A stretch of 64,000 bases of DNA from Thiohalospira halophila DSM 15071 (GCF_900112605.1 NZ_FOMJ01000004.1:1-64000), one strand, 5' to 3'. Shown: positions 41,779 through 52,534, counted from the stretch's first letter. Notes: generated by a model not told the origin, from the letters alone. Made by a program: numbers and translations.

Positions 41779-41939
41779 CCCTGCCTCTCCCCCCGGGTTC
41801 CCTCCCGGGCGCCGTTTCCACTGGCCGTTTGCAGAGGAATGGGCCGGACTCCCGGCCCCCCTTTCCACGCTCTCCCGGGGGCCGGCCTCGCCGACCCCGG
41901 GGAGAGCGCCCCCCCACCGGGGGGACGCCGCTCACAGCA

Positions 41940-43346
41940 CTAGAGGCTGTAGTACATGTCGAATTCCACCGGGTGGGTGGACATGCGCAGCCGGGTGACC
42001 TCTTCCATCTTCAGGTCGATGTAGCCCTGCAGCATGTCCTCGGTGAAGACGCCGCCCTGCATCAGGAAGTCCTTGTCGTTCTGCAGCGCCTCCAGCGCCT
42101 GCTCCAGGGAGGTCGCAACGGTCGGGATGTCCTCGGCCTCCTCCGGCGGGAGGTCATAGAGGTTCTTGTCCATGGCATCGCCGGGGTGGATCTTGTTGAG
42201 GATCCCGTCCATGCCCGCCATGGCCAGCGCCGCGAAGGAGAGATAGGGGTTGGCGGTGGGGTCCGGGAAGCGGACCTCGACCCGGCGCCCCTTGGGATTG
42301 GCCACGTGGGGGATGCGGATGGAGGCGGAGCGGTTGCGCGCCGAGTAGGCGAGCATCACCGGCGCCTCGAAGCCTGGCACCAGCCGCTTGTAGCTGTTGG
42401 TGGAGGCGTTAGTGAAGGCGTTGAGCGCCCGGGCGTGCTTGATGACCCCGCCGATGTAATAGAGGGCGTTCTCGGAGAGGCCCGCGTACTCGTTCCCGGA
42501 GAAGATGTTGACCCCGTCCTTCATGAGGGACATGTGGACGTGCATCCCGGAGCCGTTGTCCCCCACCAGGGGCTTCGGCATGAAGGTGGCCGTCTTGCCG
42601 TAGGCGTGGGCGACGTTGTGGACGCAGTACTTGAGGATCTGGGTCTCGTCGGCCTTCTTCACCATGGTGTTGAACTTGGTGCCGATCTCGCACTGGCCGG
42701 CGGTGGCCACCTCGTGGTGGTGAACCTCGACACTCTGGCCCATCTCCTCCAGGGCGAGGCACATGGCACCGCGCAGGTTGTGCAGGGAGTCCACCGGCGG
42801 GACCGGGAAGTAGCCGCCCTTGATGCTCGGGCGGTGGCCGATGTTGCCGCTGGAGAAGACGGTCTCGGAGTTCCACTCCGCCTCTTCGGAGTCCACGCGA
42901 TAGAAGGCGCCGGACATGTCCACGCCCCAGCGGACGTCATCCAGGACGAAAAACTCCGGCTCCGGGCCGAACAGGGCGGTGTCGCCAACGCCGGTGGACT
43001 GGATGTAGGCCTCGGCGCGCTTGGCGACGGAGCGCGGGTCGCGCTCGTAGCCCTGCATGGTGGAGGGCTCCACGATGTCGCAGCGCAGGTTCATGGTGGG
43101 CTCGTCGGTAAAGGGATCCATCACCGCGGTGCTGGCGTCGGGCATGAGGATCATGTCCGACTCGTTGATCCCCTTCCAGCCCTGGATGGAGGAGCCGTCG
43201 AACATCTTGCCTTCGGAGAAGTCGTCGGCCTCGATCTCGCTGGCCGGCATGGTCACGTGCTGCTCCTTGCCGAGGGTATCGGTGAAGCGCAGGTCGACAA
43301 ACTTCACGCCGTAGTCCTGCATCATCTTGAGGGCCTGGTCAGCCAT
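41940..43346 (-). CDS. glnA: Glutamine synthetase, type I
   Basis: 468 residues, the standard GS-I-beta length. It forms glutamine from glutamate, ammonia and ATP. The adenylylation site is Tyr397 in [10 protein letters not shown], so regulation by GlnE is expected. Other blocks are [37 protein letters not shown] and [18 protein letters not shown] sigma-54 promoter and NtrC sites lie upstream, and ntrBC lie downstream in the same direction. Confidence 0.99.
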   Translation of the reverse strand: MADQALKMMQDYGVKFVDLRFTDTLGKEQHVTMPASEIEADDFSEGKMFDGSSIQGWKGINESDMILMPDASTAVMDPFTDEPTMNLRCDIVEPSTMQGYERDPRSVAKRAEAYIQSTGVGDTALFGPEPEFFVLDDVRWGVDMSGAFYRVDSEEAEWNSETVFSSGNIGHRPSIKGGYFPVPPVDSLHNLRGAMCLALEEMGQSVEVHHHEVATAGQCEIGTKFNTMVKKADETQILKYCVHNVAHAYGKTATFMPKPLVGDNGSGMHVHMSLMKDGVNIFSGNEYAGLSENALYYIGGVIKHARALNAFTNASTNSYKRLVPGFEAPVMLAYSARNRSASIRIPHVANPKGRRVEVRFPDPTANPYLSFAALAMAGMDGILNKIHPGDAMDKNLYDLPPEEAEDIPTVATSLEQALEALQNDKDFLMQGGVFTEDMLQGYIDLKMEEVTRLRMSTHPVEFDMYYSL

Positions 43347-43420
43347 GGCTATTGCGCCTCCTCATCGTGTCTCGAGTGGGGTATCTGGGTGGCGGGAGGG
43401 CCCGCTCTGCCCCTGGAGTA

Positions 43421-43436
43421 AGCAGGGTCCGTGCCA
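43421..43436 (-). promoter_or_regulatory. Sigma-54 promoter of glnA
   Basis: Read leftward, the sequence is TGGCAC-GGACC-CTGCT, against the consensus TGGCAC-N5-TTGCW. The invariant GG and GC are separated by exactly ten bases. It lies 75 bases before the glnA start, with matching activator sites further upstream. Confidence 0.88.
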
Positions 43437-43499
43437 GCTACCGGATCGCGGACGATCAGGGGCTTGGCGACGCAGGAGGGGATGAAGCGAGTCTCGGCC

Positions 43500-43533
43500 G
43501 CACTGATTCGGTGCGTATGCACCATGATCGGGC
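43500..43533. promoter_or_regulatory. Two NtrC-binding sites upstream of glnA
   Basis: GCAC-TGATTCG-GTGC at 43500-43514 has the NtrC consensus GCAC-N7-GTGC exactly. A second, weaker site, GCAC-CATGATC-GGGC, lies at 43519-43533. They sit about 65-100 bases upstream of the sigma-54 -24 element, the normal enhancer distance, and outside the neighbouring coding region. Confidence 0.82.
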
Positions 43534-43562
43534 ACCACTTTGGGGCTTGGCTCCATGATGCC

Positions 43563-44717
43563 CTATTCGAAGGTGAGCCGCACACTCCCCACCTCGGGGA
43601 CGGGCTCGGCCAGGGCGACCGCGACCTCGTTGCGCAGGGCTTCGGCATCGGTGCCGTCCGCCAGCAGGCTCCGTGGCAACCGCAGCTCCAGTTCGATCCG
43701 GCCATCCAGGTAATGGAAGGTCAGGCCGGTACGCACCGGACCGGCCTGCGTATCCGCCCAGGCAGCCTCCAGCCTCGGCAGGAGTTCGGCCCGGGACGGC
43801 AGATGGACGCTGGGGGCACTGGTCTGGTCGTCCTCGGGATCGATATGGACCAGGACATCGTTGACCTCGTCGACCTCCTCCTTGAGGTGGTTAACCACCC
43901 GCTCCGCGATGTGGTGCCCCTCGGAGATGCTGATCCGCGGCGCCACCAGGACGTGGACATCGACCAGGGCATCGGGGCCCATGCGCCGGGTGCGCAGGAA
44001 ATGGAGATCTTCCACCCCGTCCACCTCCTGGATAGTACGCCGGATGAGGGCGAGCCGTTCATCTTCCAGTCCAGTATCCACCAGTTCGCGCATGGAGCGC
44101 CGAAGCAGGTCCCATCCGACCTTCCCCACCATGACGCCAACGATGACGGCGGCTACCGCGTCGAGATAGTCCAGGCCTGCCATGGTCCCGGCCACCCCGA
44201 CGATGACTACCAGGGAGGAGACGGCATCACTCCGATGGTGCCAGGCATTGGCGCGCAGCATGGGAGAACGGACCCGGCGCGCCACCACGGCGGTGTACTG
44301 ATAGAGCCCCTCATTGATCAATACGGAGCCCACGGCCGCCCAGAGTGCCAGCGGGCCCGGGACGAACAGGGCCTCGGGCTGGAAGAGGCGACTGATGGCA
44401 TCCCAGGCCAGCCCGGCGGCGACCGCGATGAGGGTACCGCCAAGAGCCAGGGTTACGGCGGTCTCGAAGCGGGCATGGCCATAGGGGTGGTCGGCATCGG
44501 CGGCGCGGTTGCCCTGGTGGGCGCCGAACAGGACCAGGGCATCGGTAAAGAGGTCGGAGAGGGAATGGATCCCGTCTGCCACCAGGGCCTGGGAATGGGC
44601 CGCCACCCCGGCCGCGATCTTGCCTACCGCCATAACCCCATTGGCCGCAGCGCCAACCAGGGTTACCCGGCGGGAGGCGCGGTAACGGGCGTCACCGGCA
44701 GCAGCGGGATCATCCAT
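43563..44717 (-). CDS. Cation diffusion facilitator (CDF) metal exporter
   Basis: 384 residues from the ATG at 44717 (GAGGTTGGCC upstream). It has six membrane helices. The zinc-site motifs are present: HSLSDLFTD in helix 2 and HHRSDAVSS in helix 5, with the intervening HPYGHARFE. The cytoplasmic C-terminal domain (about 210-290) has EDLHFLRTRRMGPDALVDVHV. An extra 90-residue C-terminal segment follows the usual end. It exports Zn2+, Fe2+ or related ions. It overlaps the end of the tusA-like gene by eight bases. Confidence 0.93.
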   Translation of the reverse strand: MDDPAAAGDARYRASRRVTLVGAAANGVMAVGKIAAGVAAHSQALVADGIHSLSDLFTDALVLFGAHQGNRAADADHPYGHARFETAVTLALGGTLIAVAAGLAWDAISRLFQPEALFVPGPLALWAAVGSVLINEGLYQYTAVVARRVRSPMLRANAWHHRSDAVSSLVVIVGVAGTMAGLDYLDAVAAVIVGVMVGKVGWDLLRRSMRELVDTGLEDERLALIRRTIQEVDGVEDLHFLRTRRMGPDALVDVHVLVAPRISISEGHHIAERVVNHLKEEVDEVNDVLVHIDPEDDQTSAPSVHLPSRAELLPRLEAAWADTQAGPVRTGLTFHYLDGRIELELRLPRSLLADGTDAEALRNEVAVALAEPVPEVGSVRLTFE

Positions 44718-44940
44718 GGCCAACCTCGATAACCACGCGTACGCCCCCGTCATCCTCTTTGCACTCTTGCACAGTGTGCCCGTGCACTCGGCACCAGGCC
44801 GGGATGTCGTGGGTCGCCCCGGGATCGCTGGCGTGGACCGTCAGTACCTCCCCCGGCGACAGCTCGGCGAGGCGATCCTGCACCCGGATCACCGGGACGG
44901 GGCAGAGGGTCCCGGTGGCGTCCAGCTCGTAGGCGCTCAC
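44710..44940 (-). CDS. TusA-family sulfurtransferase
   Basis: A 76-residue protein starting at GTG, overlapping the stop of the PP-loop gene (GTGA). The TusA signature ELDATGTLCPVPVIRVQD puts the sulfur-carrying cysteine at residue 13. A later Cys (WCRVHGH) matches many family members. It relays persulfide sulfur. The coupling suggests it donates sulfur to the upstream PP-loop enzyme, while in sulfur oxidisers TusA also serves dissimilatory metabolism. Confidence 0.93.
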   Translation of the reverse strand: MSAYELDATGTLCPVPVIRVQDRLAELSPGEVLTVHASDPGATHDIPAWCRVHGHTVQECKEDDGGVRVVIEVGHG

Positions 44941-46025
44941 AGCAGCCACTCCTCCGGGATGGAGCCCGGTTCCATGGGGGCGACGGTGGTGTTCCACGTG
45001 GAACCATTCCGGTCGGTGATGGCGACCTCCACCGCCTCGGCAGTACGCCCCTGACTGTAGCGGGCGACCAGGCGGGCCGCGAGCTCCCAGTCCTCCGCCG
45101 TGGGCTCGCCGTCCACCAGAGCCAGCGGCCCGCCGTGGCTCACCGTCTCCAGCCAGGCGTGGTTGCGGCGATAGCCGCGGAGGAACTGGCCCTCCCCCTG
45201 GTCCCGGCTGATCAGGAGCTTGAACGAGGAGCTCGGTCGCACATGGCGGCCGACCTTGAGCAGCATGATGTCGTCCAGCTCGTAGTCGCGCTCACCCCGC
45301 CCCTGCCAGAGGTCGTTGAGCCGGCGGGAGTAGTTCTCGTCGGTGAGGAAGCAGCAGCCGCCGGCCGGCGAGGCATAATCATCGAGGCCGAAGCCCTCCG
45401 CCAGGCGCATCTGCTCCTTCCGGGAGCGGCCGGTGATCCCGTGCAGCTGCTCGCGGTCCACCCAGCCCTCGCGCTCCGGCAGTGTCGCCGGCAGGTTCTG
45501 CGCACACAGGGGGCGCAGGAGTCGATCGTCCGCCCCGGACTCCTCGGCGATGATGGGCATGGTGTCCTTGCGCTGGGACATGGGACGCTGGCCGATGACC
45601 TCGCCGGTGACGATGAAGTCGAAATCGTTCGCCTCCATCCACTCCCGCGCCTTGCCCACCATGAAGCCCTTGCAGTCGAGGCAGGGATTCAGATTCTTGC
45701 CGTAGCCGTGGCGCGGATTGAGGACAACGTCCTTGTACTCCTCGGCGATATCGACGATGTGGAGCTTGATACCCAGCTGCTCCGCCACCCAGAGCGCATT
45801 GTTACGCTTGGGCCGATCCCGATCCTTGTTGCGGATGGCGTGGGTATGGCCCTCCACGCAGAACCCCGTGAAGAAGTTGATCCCCTCGACGTGGACGCCC
45901 TGCTCCTGGAGCACGCGGACCGCGAGCATGGAGTCCAGGCCGCCGGAGATGAGCGCCACGGCCCGCGGAGCGCGGCCGCCGGCAGTCGCGGGGGCATGAG
46001 TAATCGCTTCGGCTGTCTCGTTCAT
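44937..46025 (-). CDS. PP-loop ATPase, tRNA thiolation (MnmA/ThiI-like) family
   Basis: 362 residues from the ATG at 46025. The PP-loop is ISGGLDSML at 26-34. Cysteines in NPCLDCKGF (115, 118) and SPAGGCCFLTDE (224-225) resemble the catalytic or Fe-S cysteines of tRNA thiolases. A C-terminal domain of about 120 residues is distinctive. It probably adenylates a tRNA base or other acceptor for sulfur insertion, with TusA as donor. It is not MnmA itself: it lacks the GMSGGVDSS start. A TATAAT ends seven bases before the ATG and no Shine-Dalgarno is seen. Confidence 0.85.
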   Translation of the reverse strand: MNETAEAITHAPATAGGRAPRAVALISGGLDSMLAVRVLQEQGVHVEGINFFTGFCVEGHTHAIRNKDRDRPKRNNALWVAEQLGIKLHIVDIAEEYKDVVLNPRHGYGKNLNPCLDCKGFMVGKAREWMEANDFDFIVTGEVIGQRPMSQRKDTMPIIAEESGADDRLLRPLCAQNLPATLPEREGWVDREQLHGITGRSRKEQMRLAEGFGLDDYASPAGGCCFLTDENYSRRLNDLWQGRGERDYELDDIMLLKVGRHVRPSSSFKLLISRDQGEGQFLRGYRRNHAWLETVSHGGPLALVDGEPTAEDWELAARLVARYSQGRTAEAVEVAITDRNGSTWNTTVAPMEPGSIPEEWLL

Positions 46026-46031
46026 GGGCGC

Positions 46032-46037
46032 ATTATA
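46032..46037 (-). promoter_or_regulatory. -10 element giving a (near-)leaderless mRNA for the PP-loop gene
   Basis: Read leftward, TATAAT ends only six bases before the ATG at 46025. Normal initiation six to seven bases downstream of a -10 would start the message at or next to the start codon. The -35 (TACCGT at 46055-46060) is weak with 17-base spacing. Confidence 0.5.
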
Positions 46038-46138
46038 ACCCCCCGCCGGTCGGCACGGTATGGGCCCGCGCCGATGCAGTGCCTGTAAACCACTGGCTGC
46101 GCGCGGTTTTATCGCGAACCCCCGGGAACATAGCGCGG

Positions 46139-46168
46139 TTCGCAGCCACCCGGGCGGGGCGGTATAAT
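46139..46168 (+). promoter_or_regulatory. Sigma-70 promoter of glyQS
   Basis: TATAAT at 46163-46168 is a perfect -10. A partial -35 (TTCGCA, 46139-46144) is spaced by 18 bases. The start codon of glyQ is 35 bases downstream. Confidence 0.6.
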
Positions 46169-46202
46169 CCCGGCTCCATTCAACGGTTTCCAGCGGGGAC
46201 CC

Positions 46203-47135
46203 ATGCAGCGCGATCCCACCACCTTCCAGGGCCTCATCCTGGCTCTCCAGGATTACTGGTCCGAGCAGGGCTGCGTTGTCCTGCAGCCCTACGACATGGA
46301 GATGGGGGCCGGCACTTTCCATCCGGCCACCTTCCTCCGCGCCATCGGCCCGGAGCCGTGGCGGGCGGCCTACGTCCAGCCCTCCCGGCGGCCCACCGAC
46401 GGCCGCTACGGCGAGAACCCCAACCGGCTCCAGCACTACTACCAGTTCCAGGTAGTCCTGAAGCCCTCGCCCCTGGAGATCCAGGAGCTCTACATCGGCT
46501 CCCTGCGCGCCCTGGGGATCGACCCGCTGGTCCACGACATCCGCTTCGTCGAGGACAACTGGGAGTCGCCCACCCTAGGCGCCTGGGGCCTGGGCTGGGA
46601 GGTCTGGCTGAACGGCATGGAGGTCACCCAGTTCACCTATTTCCAGCAGGTGGGTGGCCTGGAGTGCCGCCCGGTGACCGGAGAGCTCACCTACGGCCTG
46701 GAGCGGATCGCCATGTACCTCCAGGGCGTGGAGAGCGTCTACGACCTGACCTGGACCCACGGCCCGCAAGGGCGGGTCCGTTACGGCGACGTCTACCACC
46801 AGAACGAGGTGGAGCAGTCCCACTACAACTTTGAGGAGGCCAACGTGGAACGGCTGTTCGAGGCCTTCGACACCTGCGAGAGCGAGAGCCAGCGCCTGGT
46901 GGAGGCGGGGCTGCCGCTGCCCGCCTACGAACAGGCCCTGCGCGCCTCCCACAACTTCAACCTGCTGGATGCCCGCCAGGCCATCTCCGTGACCGAGCGC
47001 CAGCGTTACATCCTGCGGGTACGGGGCCTCTCCCGCGCCGTGGCGGAGGCCTTCTACGCCTCCCGCGAGGCCGCCGGCTTCCCCCTGTGTGACGGTGACC
47101 GCTGTGACGACGACAGCAAGGGAGGTGCGGCATGA
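46203..47135 (+). CDS. glyQ: Glycyl-tRNA synthetase alpha subunit
   Basis: 310 residues, the catalytic subunit of the bacterial alpha2beta2 enzyme. Family blocks: [72 protein letters not shown] and [30 protein letters not shown] precedes the start. The stop overlaps the glyS start (ATGA). Confidence 0.99.
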   Translation: MQRDPTTFQGLILALQDYWSEQGCVVLQPYDMEMGAGTFHPATFLRAIGPEPWRAAYVQPSRRPTDGRYGENPNRLQHYYQFQVVLKPSPLEIQELYIGSLRALGIDPLVHDIRFVEDNWESPTLGAWGLGWEVWLNGMEVTQFTYFQQVGGLECRPVTGELTYGLERIAMYLQGVESVYDLTWTHGPQGRVRYGDVYHQNEVEQSHYNFEEANVERLFEAFDTCESESQRLVEAGLPLPAYEQALRASHNFNLLDARQAISVTERQRYILRVRGLSRAVAEAFYASREAAGFPLCDGDRCDDDSKGGAA

Positions 47136-49225
47136 GCGAACGCGCCGACCTGCTGGTGGAGATCGGGACCGAAGAGCTACCCCCGGGGGCCCTGCGCCGG
47201 CTCGCCCGCGCCCTGGGCGACGGGCTGCACCGGGAGCTGGACGAGGCGCGCCTGGAGCCGGGAGAGGTGGAGATCTTCGCCGCCCCGCGCCGCCTGGCCG
47301 CCCGCATCCGCGACGTCCGCCGCGCCCAGGACGATCAGTCCCAGGAGCGCCGCGGGCCGGCGGTGGATGCGGCCTTCGATGCCGACGGCAATCCCACGAA
47401 AGCCGCCACCGGCTTCGCCGGCTCCTGCGGCGTGGCCGTCGCGGACCTCGAACGCATGGAGACGGACAAGGGTAGCTGGCTGGTGTACCGCCACACAGAG
47501 CCCGGCCGGCCGGCCGCCGAACTGATCCCGGCGGCGCTGGAGCGCGCCGTGGAGGGCCTGCCCATCCCCCGCCGCATGCGCTGGGGCGACTCCGAGGCCG
47601 CCTTCGTCCGGCCGGTGCACTGGCTAGTCGTCCTGCTCGGCAACGAGGTCGTCCCCGCACGCCTGCTGGAGGCCGACGCCAACGCGAACAGCCGCGGCCA
47701 CCGCTTCCACCACCCGGAGCCGGTGACCATCCCGGATGCCGCGAGCTACCCCGGCCCCCTGGAGAGCCAGGGCTGGGTGGTGGCCGATTTCGATGACCGC
47801 CGGGAGCGGATCCGGTCCCAGGTCGAGGAGCAGGCCCGGAGCTCCGGCGGCCGCGCCTGGATCGAGGAGGCACTACTGGAGGAGGTCACGGCCATGGTGG
47901 AATGGCCGGTGGCCCTGGCGGGATCGTTTGATGAGCGTTTCCTGGCGATCCCCCACGAGGCCCTGATGGCCTCCATGCAGGGTCACCAGAAGTACTTCCC
48001 GGTGGTCGACGACAACGACGCCCTGCTGCCCGCCTTCGTGACGGTGGCCAACATCGCCAGCCGGCAGCCCGACGAGGTCCGTGCCGGCAACGAACGGGTG
48101 ATCCGGCCCCGCCTGGAGGACACCGAATTCTTCTGGGACCACGACCGGCGTACCCCCCTTGCCGGCCGACTGCCCCACCTCGGGGGTATCGTCTTCGAAC
48201 ACCGCCTGGGCACCCAGCTCGACCGGACCCGGCGCCTGCAGCCCCTGGCCGGCCACATCGCGACCGCCATCGGCGGCGAGCCGGATAACGCCCGCCGGGC
48301 CGCGGAGCTGGCCAAGTGCGACCTGCTCACCGAGATGGTGGGCGAGTTCCCCGAGCTGCAGGGCACCATGGGCCGTTACTACGCCGCCCATGACGGCGAA
48401 GGGGACGACATCCCCGCCGCCCTGGAGGAGCAGTACCGCCCGCGCTTCGCCGGCGACGAGCTCCCGGCGACCACCACCGGCCGTGCCCTCGCCCTGGCGG
48501 ACCGCCTCGATGTCATCACCGGGCTCTTCGGCATCGGCCAGCCCCCCACCGGCAGCAAGGACCCCTTCGGTCTGCGCCGGGCCGCCCTGGGCGTGCTCCG
48601 GATCTGCATCGAAGGCGAACTGGACCTCGACCTCGGCGACCTGGTGGACCGGGCCGCTGGCGCCTACCGGGAACAGCTGGGCGCGGACGGCATCGATCCC
48701 GCCACGGAGGGCGAGACCATCGCCTTCATCCTGGAGCGTCTCCGGGTCTACTACCAGGACCGGGGCGTCACCCACGACGCCTTCGAGGCCGTGCGTTCGG
48801 TGGCCCTGCCGGTGCCGCTGGACTTCGACGCCCGGGTCCGCGCCATGGCGGCGTTCCTGGAGCGGGAGGAGGCCGAGGCCCTGGTGGGTGCCAACAAGCG
48901 TATCGCCAACATCCTGCGCAAGGCCGGGGTCGACGCCAACGACCTCGCTCTCCCCGACCCGGCGCTCTTCACCGAGGAGGCGGAACGGGACCTCTTCACG
49001 GCCCTGGGAGAGCGGCGGGAACAGGTGGCCGGGCTGGCCGCGTGGCGCGATTATGCCGGTGCCCTGGATGCCCTGGCGGGGCTGCGCGAGGCGGTGGATG
49101 GCTTCTTCGACCACGTGATGGTCATGGCCGACGACGAGGCCGTGCGCGCTAACCGCCTCGCCCTGCTGGCCGAACTCCGCCGGCTCTTCCTCCAGGTCGC
49201 CGACCCCTCCCGGGTTCAGGAGTAG
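47132..49225 (+). CDS. glyS: Glycyl-tRNA synthetase beta subunit
   Basis: 697 residues, matching the normal length. It opens [19 protein letters not shown], typical of GlyS, with later [20 protein letters not shown] and [35 protein letters not shown] and the C-terminal anticodon-binding-like domain ([20 protein letters not shown]) complete it. It supports tRNA-Gly recognition with GlyQ. Confidence 0.99.
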   Translation: MSERADLLVEIGTEELPPGALRRLARALGDGLHRELDEARLEPGEVEIFAAPRRLAARIRDVRRAQDDQSQERRGPAVDAAFDADGNPTKAATGFAGSCGVAVADLERMETDKGSWLVYRHTEPGRPAAELIPAALERAVEGLPIPRRMRWGDSEAAFVRPVHWLVVLLGNEVVPARLLEADANANSRGHRFHHPEPVTIPDAASYPGPLESQGWVVADFDDRRERIRSQVEEQARSSGGRAWIEEALLEEVTAMVEWPVALAGSFDERFLAIPHEALMASMQGHQKYFPVVDDNDALLPAFVTVANIASRQPDEVRAGNERVIRPRLEDTEFFWDHDRRTPLAGRLPHLGGIVFEHRLGTQLDRTRRLQPLAGHIATAIGGEPDNARRAAELAKCDLLTEMVGEFPELQGTMGRYYAAHDGEGDDIPAALEEQYRPRFAGDELPATTTGRALALADRLDVITGLFGIGQPPTGSKDPFGLRRAALGVLRICIEGELDLDLGDLVDRAAGAYREQLGADGIDPATEGETIAFILERLRVYYQDRGVTHDAFEAVRSVALPVPLDFDARVRAMAAFLEREEAEALVGANKRIANILRKAGVDANDLALPDPALFTEEAERDLFTALGERREQVAGLAAWRDYAGALDALAGLREAVDGFFDHVMVMADDEAVRANRLALLAELRRLFLQVADPSRVQE

Positions 49226-49229
49226 GCCC

Positions 49230-49973
49230 TTGGTGGTCCTGCGCTCGACGCTCTTTGCCCTGGGGATGTGGCTGACCACCATCCCCTTCGGCTTGCTGGC
49301 CGTGATCCTGCTGGTCATCCGGCCGCGCTTCGAGCGGCGCTTCGCCCTCATCAGCCTCTGGTCGCGGCTCATGGTCCACTGGCTGCGCTGGACCTGCGGC
49401 GTCCGCTGGGAGGTGGAGGGCCGCGAGAACATCCCCGACACCCCCTGCCTGGTCTTCGCCAACCACCAGTCCACCTGGGAGACCATCTTCCTCCAGTCCC
49501 TTTTTCGGCCCCAGACCTGGGTGCTCAAGCGGGAGTTGCTGGCCATTCCCTTCTTCGGCTGGGGGCTCAAGGCCCTGGAGCCCATCGCCATCGAGCGGGG
49601 TAGCGGCCGCAAGGCCATCGCCAGCATCATCCGCCAGGGCCGGGATCGACTGGCCGCTGGCCGGTGGGTAGTGGTATTCCCGGAGGGAACCCGACTGAAG
49701 CCGGGGGAACAGCGCAAGTGGGGAATCGGTGGCGCGGCGCTGGCGGCCTCCAGCGGCTACCCGGTAGTGCCGGTGGCCCACGATGCGGGGCAGTGCTGGC
49801 CCAAGGGCTCCTTCCTCAAGCGGTCGGGCACTATCCGCGTCCGGATCGGCCCGCCGTTGGCATCCCGGGACCGGGAGGCGGAGGCCATCAATGAGGAGGC
49901 CCGTATCTGGGTGGAGGACCATCGCCCCGACCTCGTGGATCGCGAGGACGAGCCCGGATCCGACCCCGCCTAG
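49230..49973 (+). CDS. 1-acyl-sn-glycerol-3-phosphate acyltransferase (PlsC-like)
   Basis: 247 residues from a TTG start spaced seven bases after AGGAG; GTG three bases later is an alternative. An N-terminal membrane helix precedes the acyltransferase motifs: NHQSTWE (Hx4E rather than the usual Hx4D), then IERGSGRKAI, VVFPEGTRLKPGE and VVPVAHDAGQ. It adds the second acyl chain in phosphatidate synthesis or remodels a related lipid. It follows glyS by four bases and overlaps the end of the convergent pfp gene by four. Confidence 0.93.
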   Translation: MVVLRSTLFALGMWLTTIPFGLLAVILLVIRPRFERRFALISLWSRLMVHWLRWTCGVRWEVEGRENIPDTPCLVFANHQSTWETIFLQSLFRPQTWVLKRELLAIPFFGWGLKALEPIAIERGSGRKAIASIIRQGRDRLAAGRWVVVFPEGTRLKPGEQRKWGIGGAALAASSGYPVVPVAHDAGQCWPKGSFLKRSGTIRVRIGPPLASRDREAEAINEEARIWVEDHRPDLVDREDEPGSDPA

Positions 49974-51265
49974 GCCGGCTTGCCGCCCTTCTGCGGCGCC
50001 ACCTGCTCGTCGAGTTCGTAGGGCGGGAGGCGACGTTCCACGGGGAACATCCCCAGGCGGGCATAGTCGGGCAGGCCGTTAATGAACGGCGGACGCGCCT
50101 CACCCCGTATAAGGGGTGCCAGATACCGCCGGGCCGCCTCCGTGATGTGGTAGCCATCCTCACGGATAAACGCCTCGGGAACGGTCGTCTCCACGTCGGC
50201 GATGCGCGCAAGATCGACCGAATCGACGGACCATTCATACGGCTCATCCGATTCGCGGCGTATCACCGGCATCCGGCCGTTCTCACCGGCCACCGCCAGC
50301 TCCACCGCCCGCTCGCCCACTGCGGCGGCCTGTTCAACATCGGTAGCCGAGCCGATATGGGCCGCCGCCCGCTGCAGATAGTCCGGCAACGCCCAGTGGA
50401 CCTTCAAGTCCAGGTCCCGCCGTACCATCTCCGCAAGATTCGGCGCGACTCCGCCCAGCTGGATCCAGTCCTCCACGTGGCTCGACTCCGCCACGGAGAG
50501 AAACTGCCCATCGGCATCCCGAAGCCCTTCGCTGGCGACGACGACGCAGTACCCGACCCGTTCCACGATTTCCCGGACGCGGTCCATGAATGCCCGCCGA
50601 TGAAAGGCGCGTTCGGCAAACAGCACGATTTGGGGCGCATCATCCGGCCTCCCCTGAGCCAGGCCGCCGGCCGCTGCCAGCCAGCCCGCGTGGCGACCCA
50701 TCACCTCCATGATGAAGACCTTGGTGGAGGACTCCGCCATGGAGGCGACGTCCAGGGCCGCCTCCCGCACGCTGGTGGCCACGTATTTCGCCGCCGACCC
50801 GAAACCCGGACTGGTATCCGTCCCCGCCAGGTCGTTATCGATCGTCTTGGGAATGCCCATCACCGTGAGCGGATACCCCATCTGCTGCGCCGCCACGTGG
50901 ACCTTCTCCGCCGTGACCATGGAGCCACCGCCACCGTTGTAGAAGAAATAGCCGATATCGTGGGCCGCAAAGACCTCCATGAGCCGCTCGTACTGGTGCT
51001 TGTGGCTCTCCAGGGGCCCCAGGTCGTACCGACAGGCCCCGAATGCCCCTCCCGGGGTGTGGCGAAGGGCATCCAGGGAGGCGGCATCCTCCCGCTCCAG
51101 GTCCACCAGGTCCTCCCGCAGGGCACCGATGATGCCCTCCCGCGCGGCATAAATGCGCCCGAAATGGTCGCGATGGTGGCGAACCCCCTGGATCACCCCG
51201 TGGGCGGAGGCGTTGATCACGGCGGTGACACCACCGGCCTGACCGTATAGGACATTGGCGGGCAT
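49970..51265 (-). CDS. pfp: 6-phosphofructokinase, probably pyrophosphate-dependent
   Basis: 431 residues from the ATG at 51265 (AGGAGAACGAG upstream). The catalytic block PKTIDNDLAGTDTSPGFGSA has the Lys (Lys140) diagnostic for PPi use. However the nucleotide loop reads NGGGGSMVTA (111-115 GGGGS) where PPi enzymes have GGDDS or GGNDS and ATP enzymes have GGDGS. EVMGRHAGWLAA is also typical. PPi-PFKs are reversible and in some autotrophs and methanotrophs also act on sedoheptulose phosphates. It is divergent from fbp, so both hexose bisphosphate interconversions are controlled from one region. Confidence 0.88.
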   Translation of the reverse strand: MPANVLYGQAGGVTAVINASAHGVIQGVRHHRDHFGRIYAAREGIIGALREDLVDLEREDAASLDALRHTPGGAFGACRYDLGPLESHKHQYERLMEVFAAHDIGYFFYNGGGGSMVTAEKVHVAAQQMGYPLTVMGIPKTIDNDLAGTDTSPGFGSAAKYVATSVREAALDVASMAESSTKVFIMEVMGRHAGWLAAAGGLAQGRPDDAPQIVLFAERAFHRRAFMDRVREIVERVGYCVVVASEGLRDADGQFLSVAESSHVEDWIQLGGVAPNLAEMVRRDLDLKVHWALPDYLQRAAAHIGSATDVEQAAAVGERAVELAVAGENGRMPVIRRESDEPYEWSVDSVDLARIADVETTVPEAFIREDGYHITEAARRYLAPLIRGEARPPFINGLPDYARLGMFPVERRLPPYELDEQVAPQKGGKPA

Positions 51266-51358
51266 CTCGTTCTCCTGGGAGGTTGGCGTTGGGGCCCGCG
51301 CCGGTCCACGCAGGCCCTGCGGCTGTTCGACCACCGGATCGGTGGCGCCGCAACTCTC

Positions 51359-51367
51359 TGATACAAT
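51359..51367 (+). promoter_or_regulatory. Extended -10 promoter of fbp
   Basis: TGATACAAT contains TGN followed by TACAAT, an extended -10. No -35 with proper spacing is visible. The ATG is 78 bases downstream. Confidence 0.4.
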
Positions 51368-51445
51368 CCGGGTTCAGCCTTTTTCCGGCCCGGGCGGGCG
51401 GACGCACGGCCCGGGCACCACCCATTCCGCTGCAAGGGGACCGAC

Positions 51446-52462
<1,017 letters not shown>

Positions 52463-52506
52463 GCCGCCTCCCTGCTCGTGACCCCGTCCTCCGGGACGGG
52501 GCCCTC

Positions 52507-52534
52507 AAGGCCCGGCCGTTGCGCCGGGCCTTTT
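52507..52534 (+). terminator. Rho-independent terminator of fbp
   Basis: AAGGCCCGGC (52507-52516) pairs with GCCGGGCCTT (52523-52532) across a six-base loop, followed by TT. A second hairpin, CCCCGTCC-TCC-GGGACGGGG, precedes it near 52483-52502. Confidence 0.85.
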
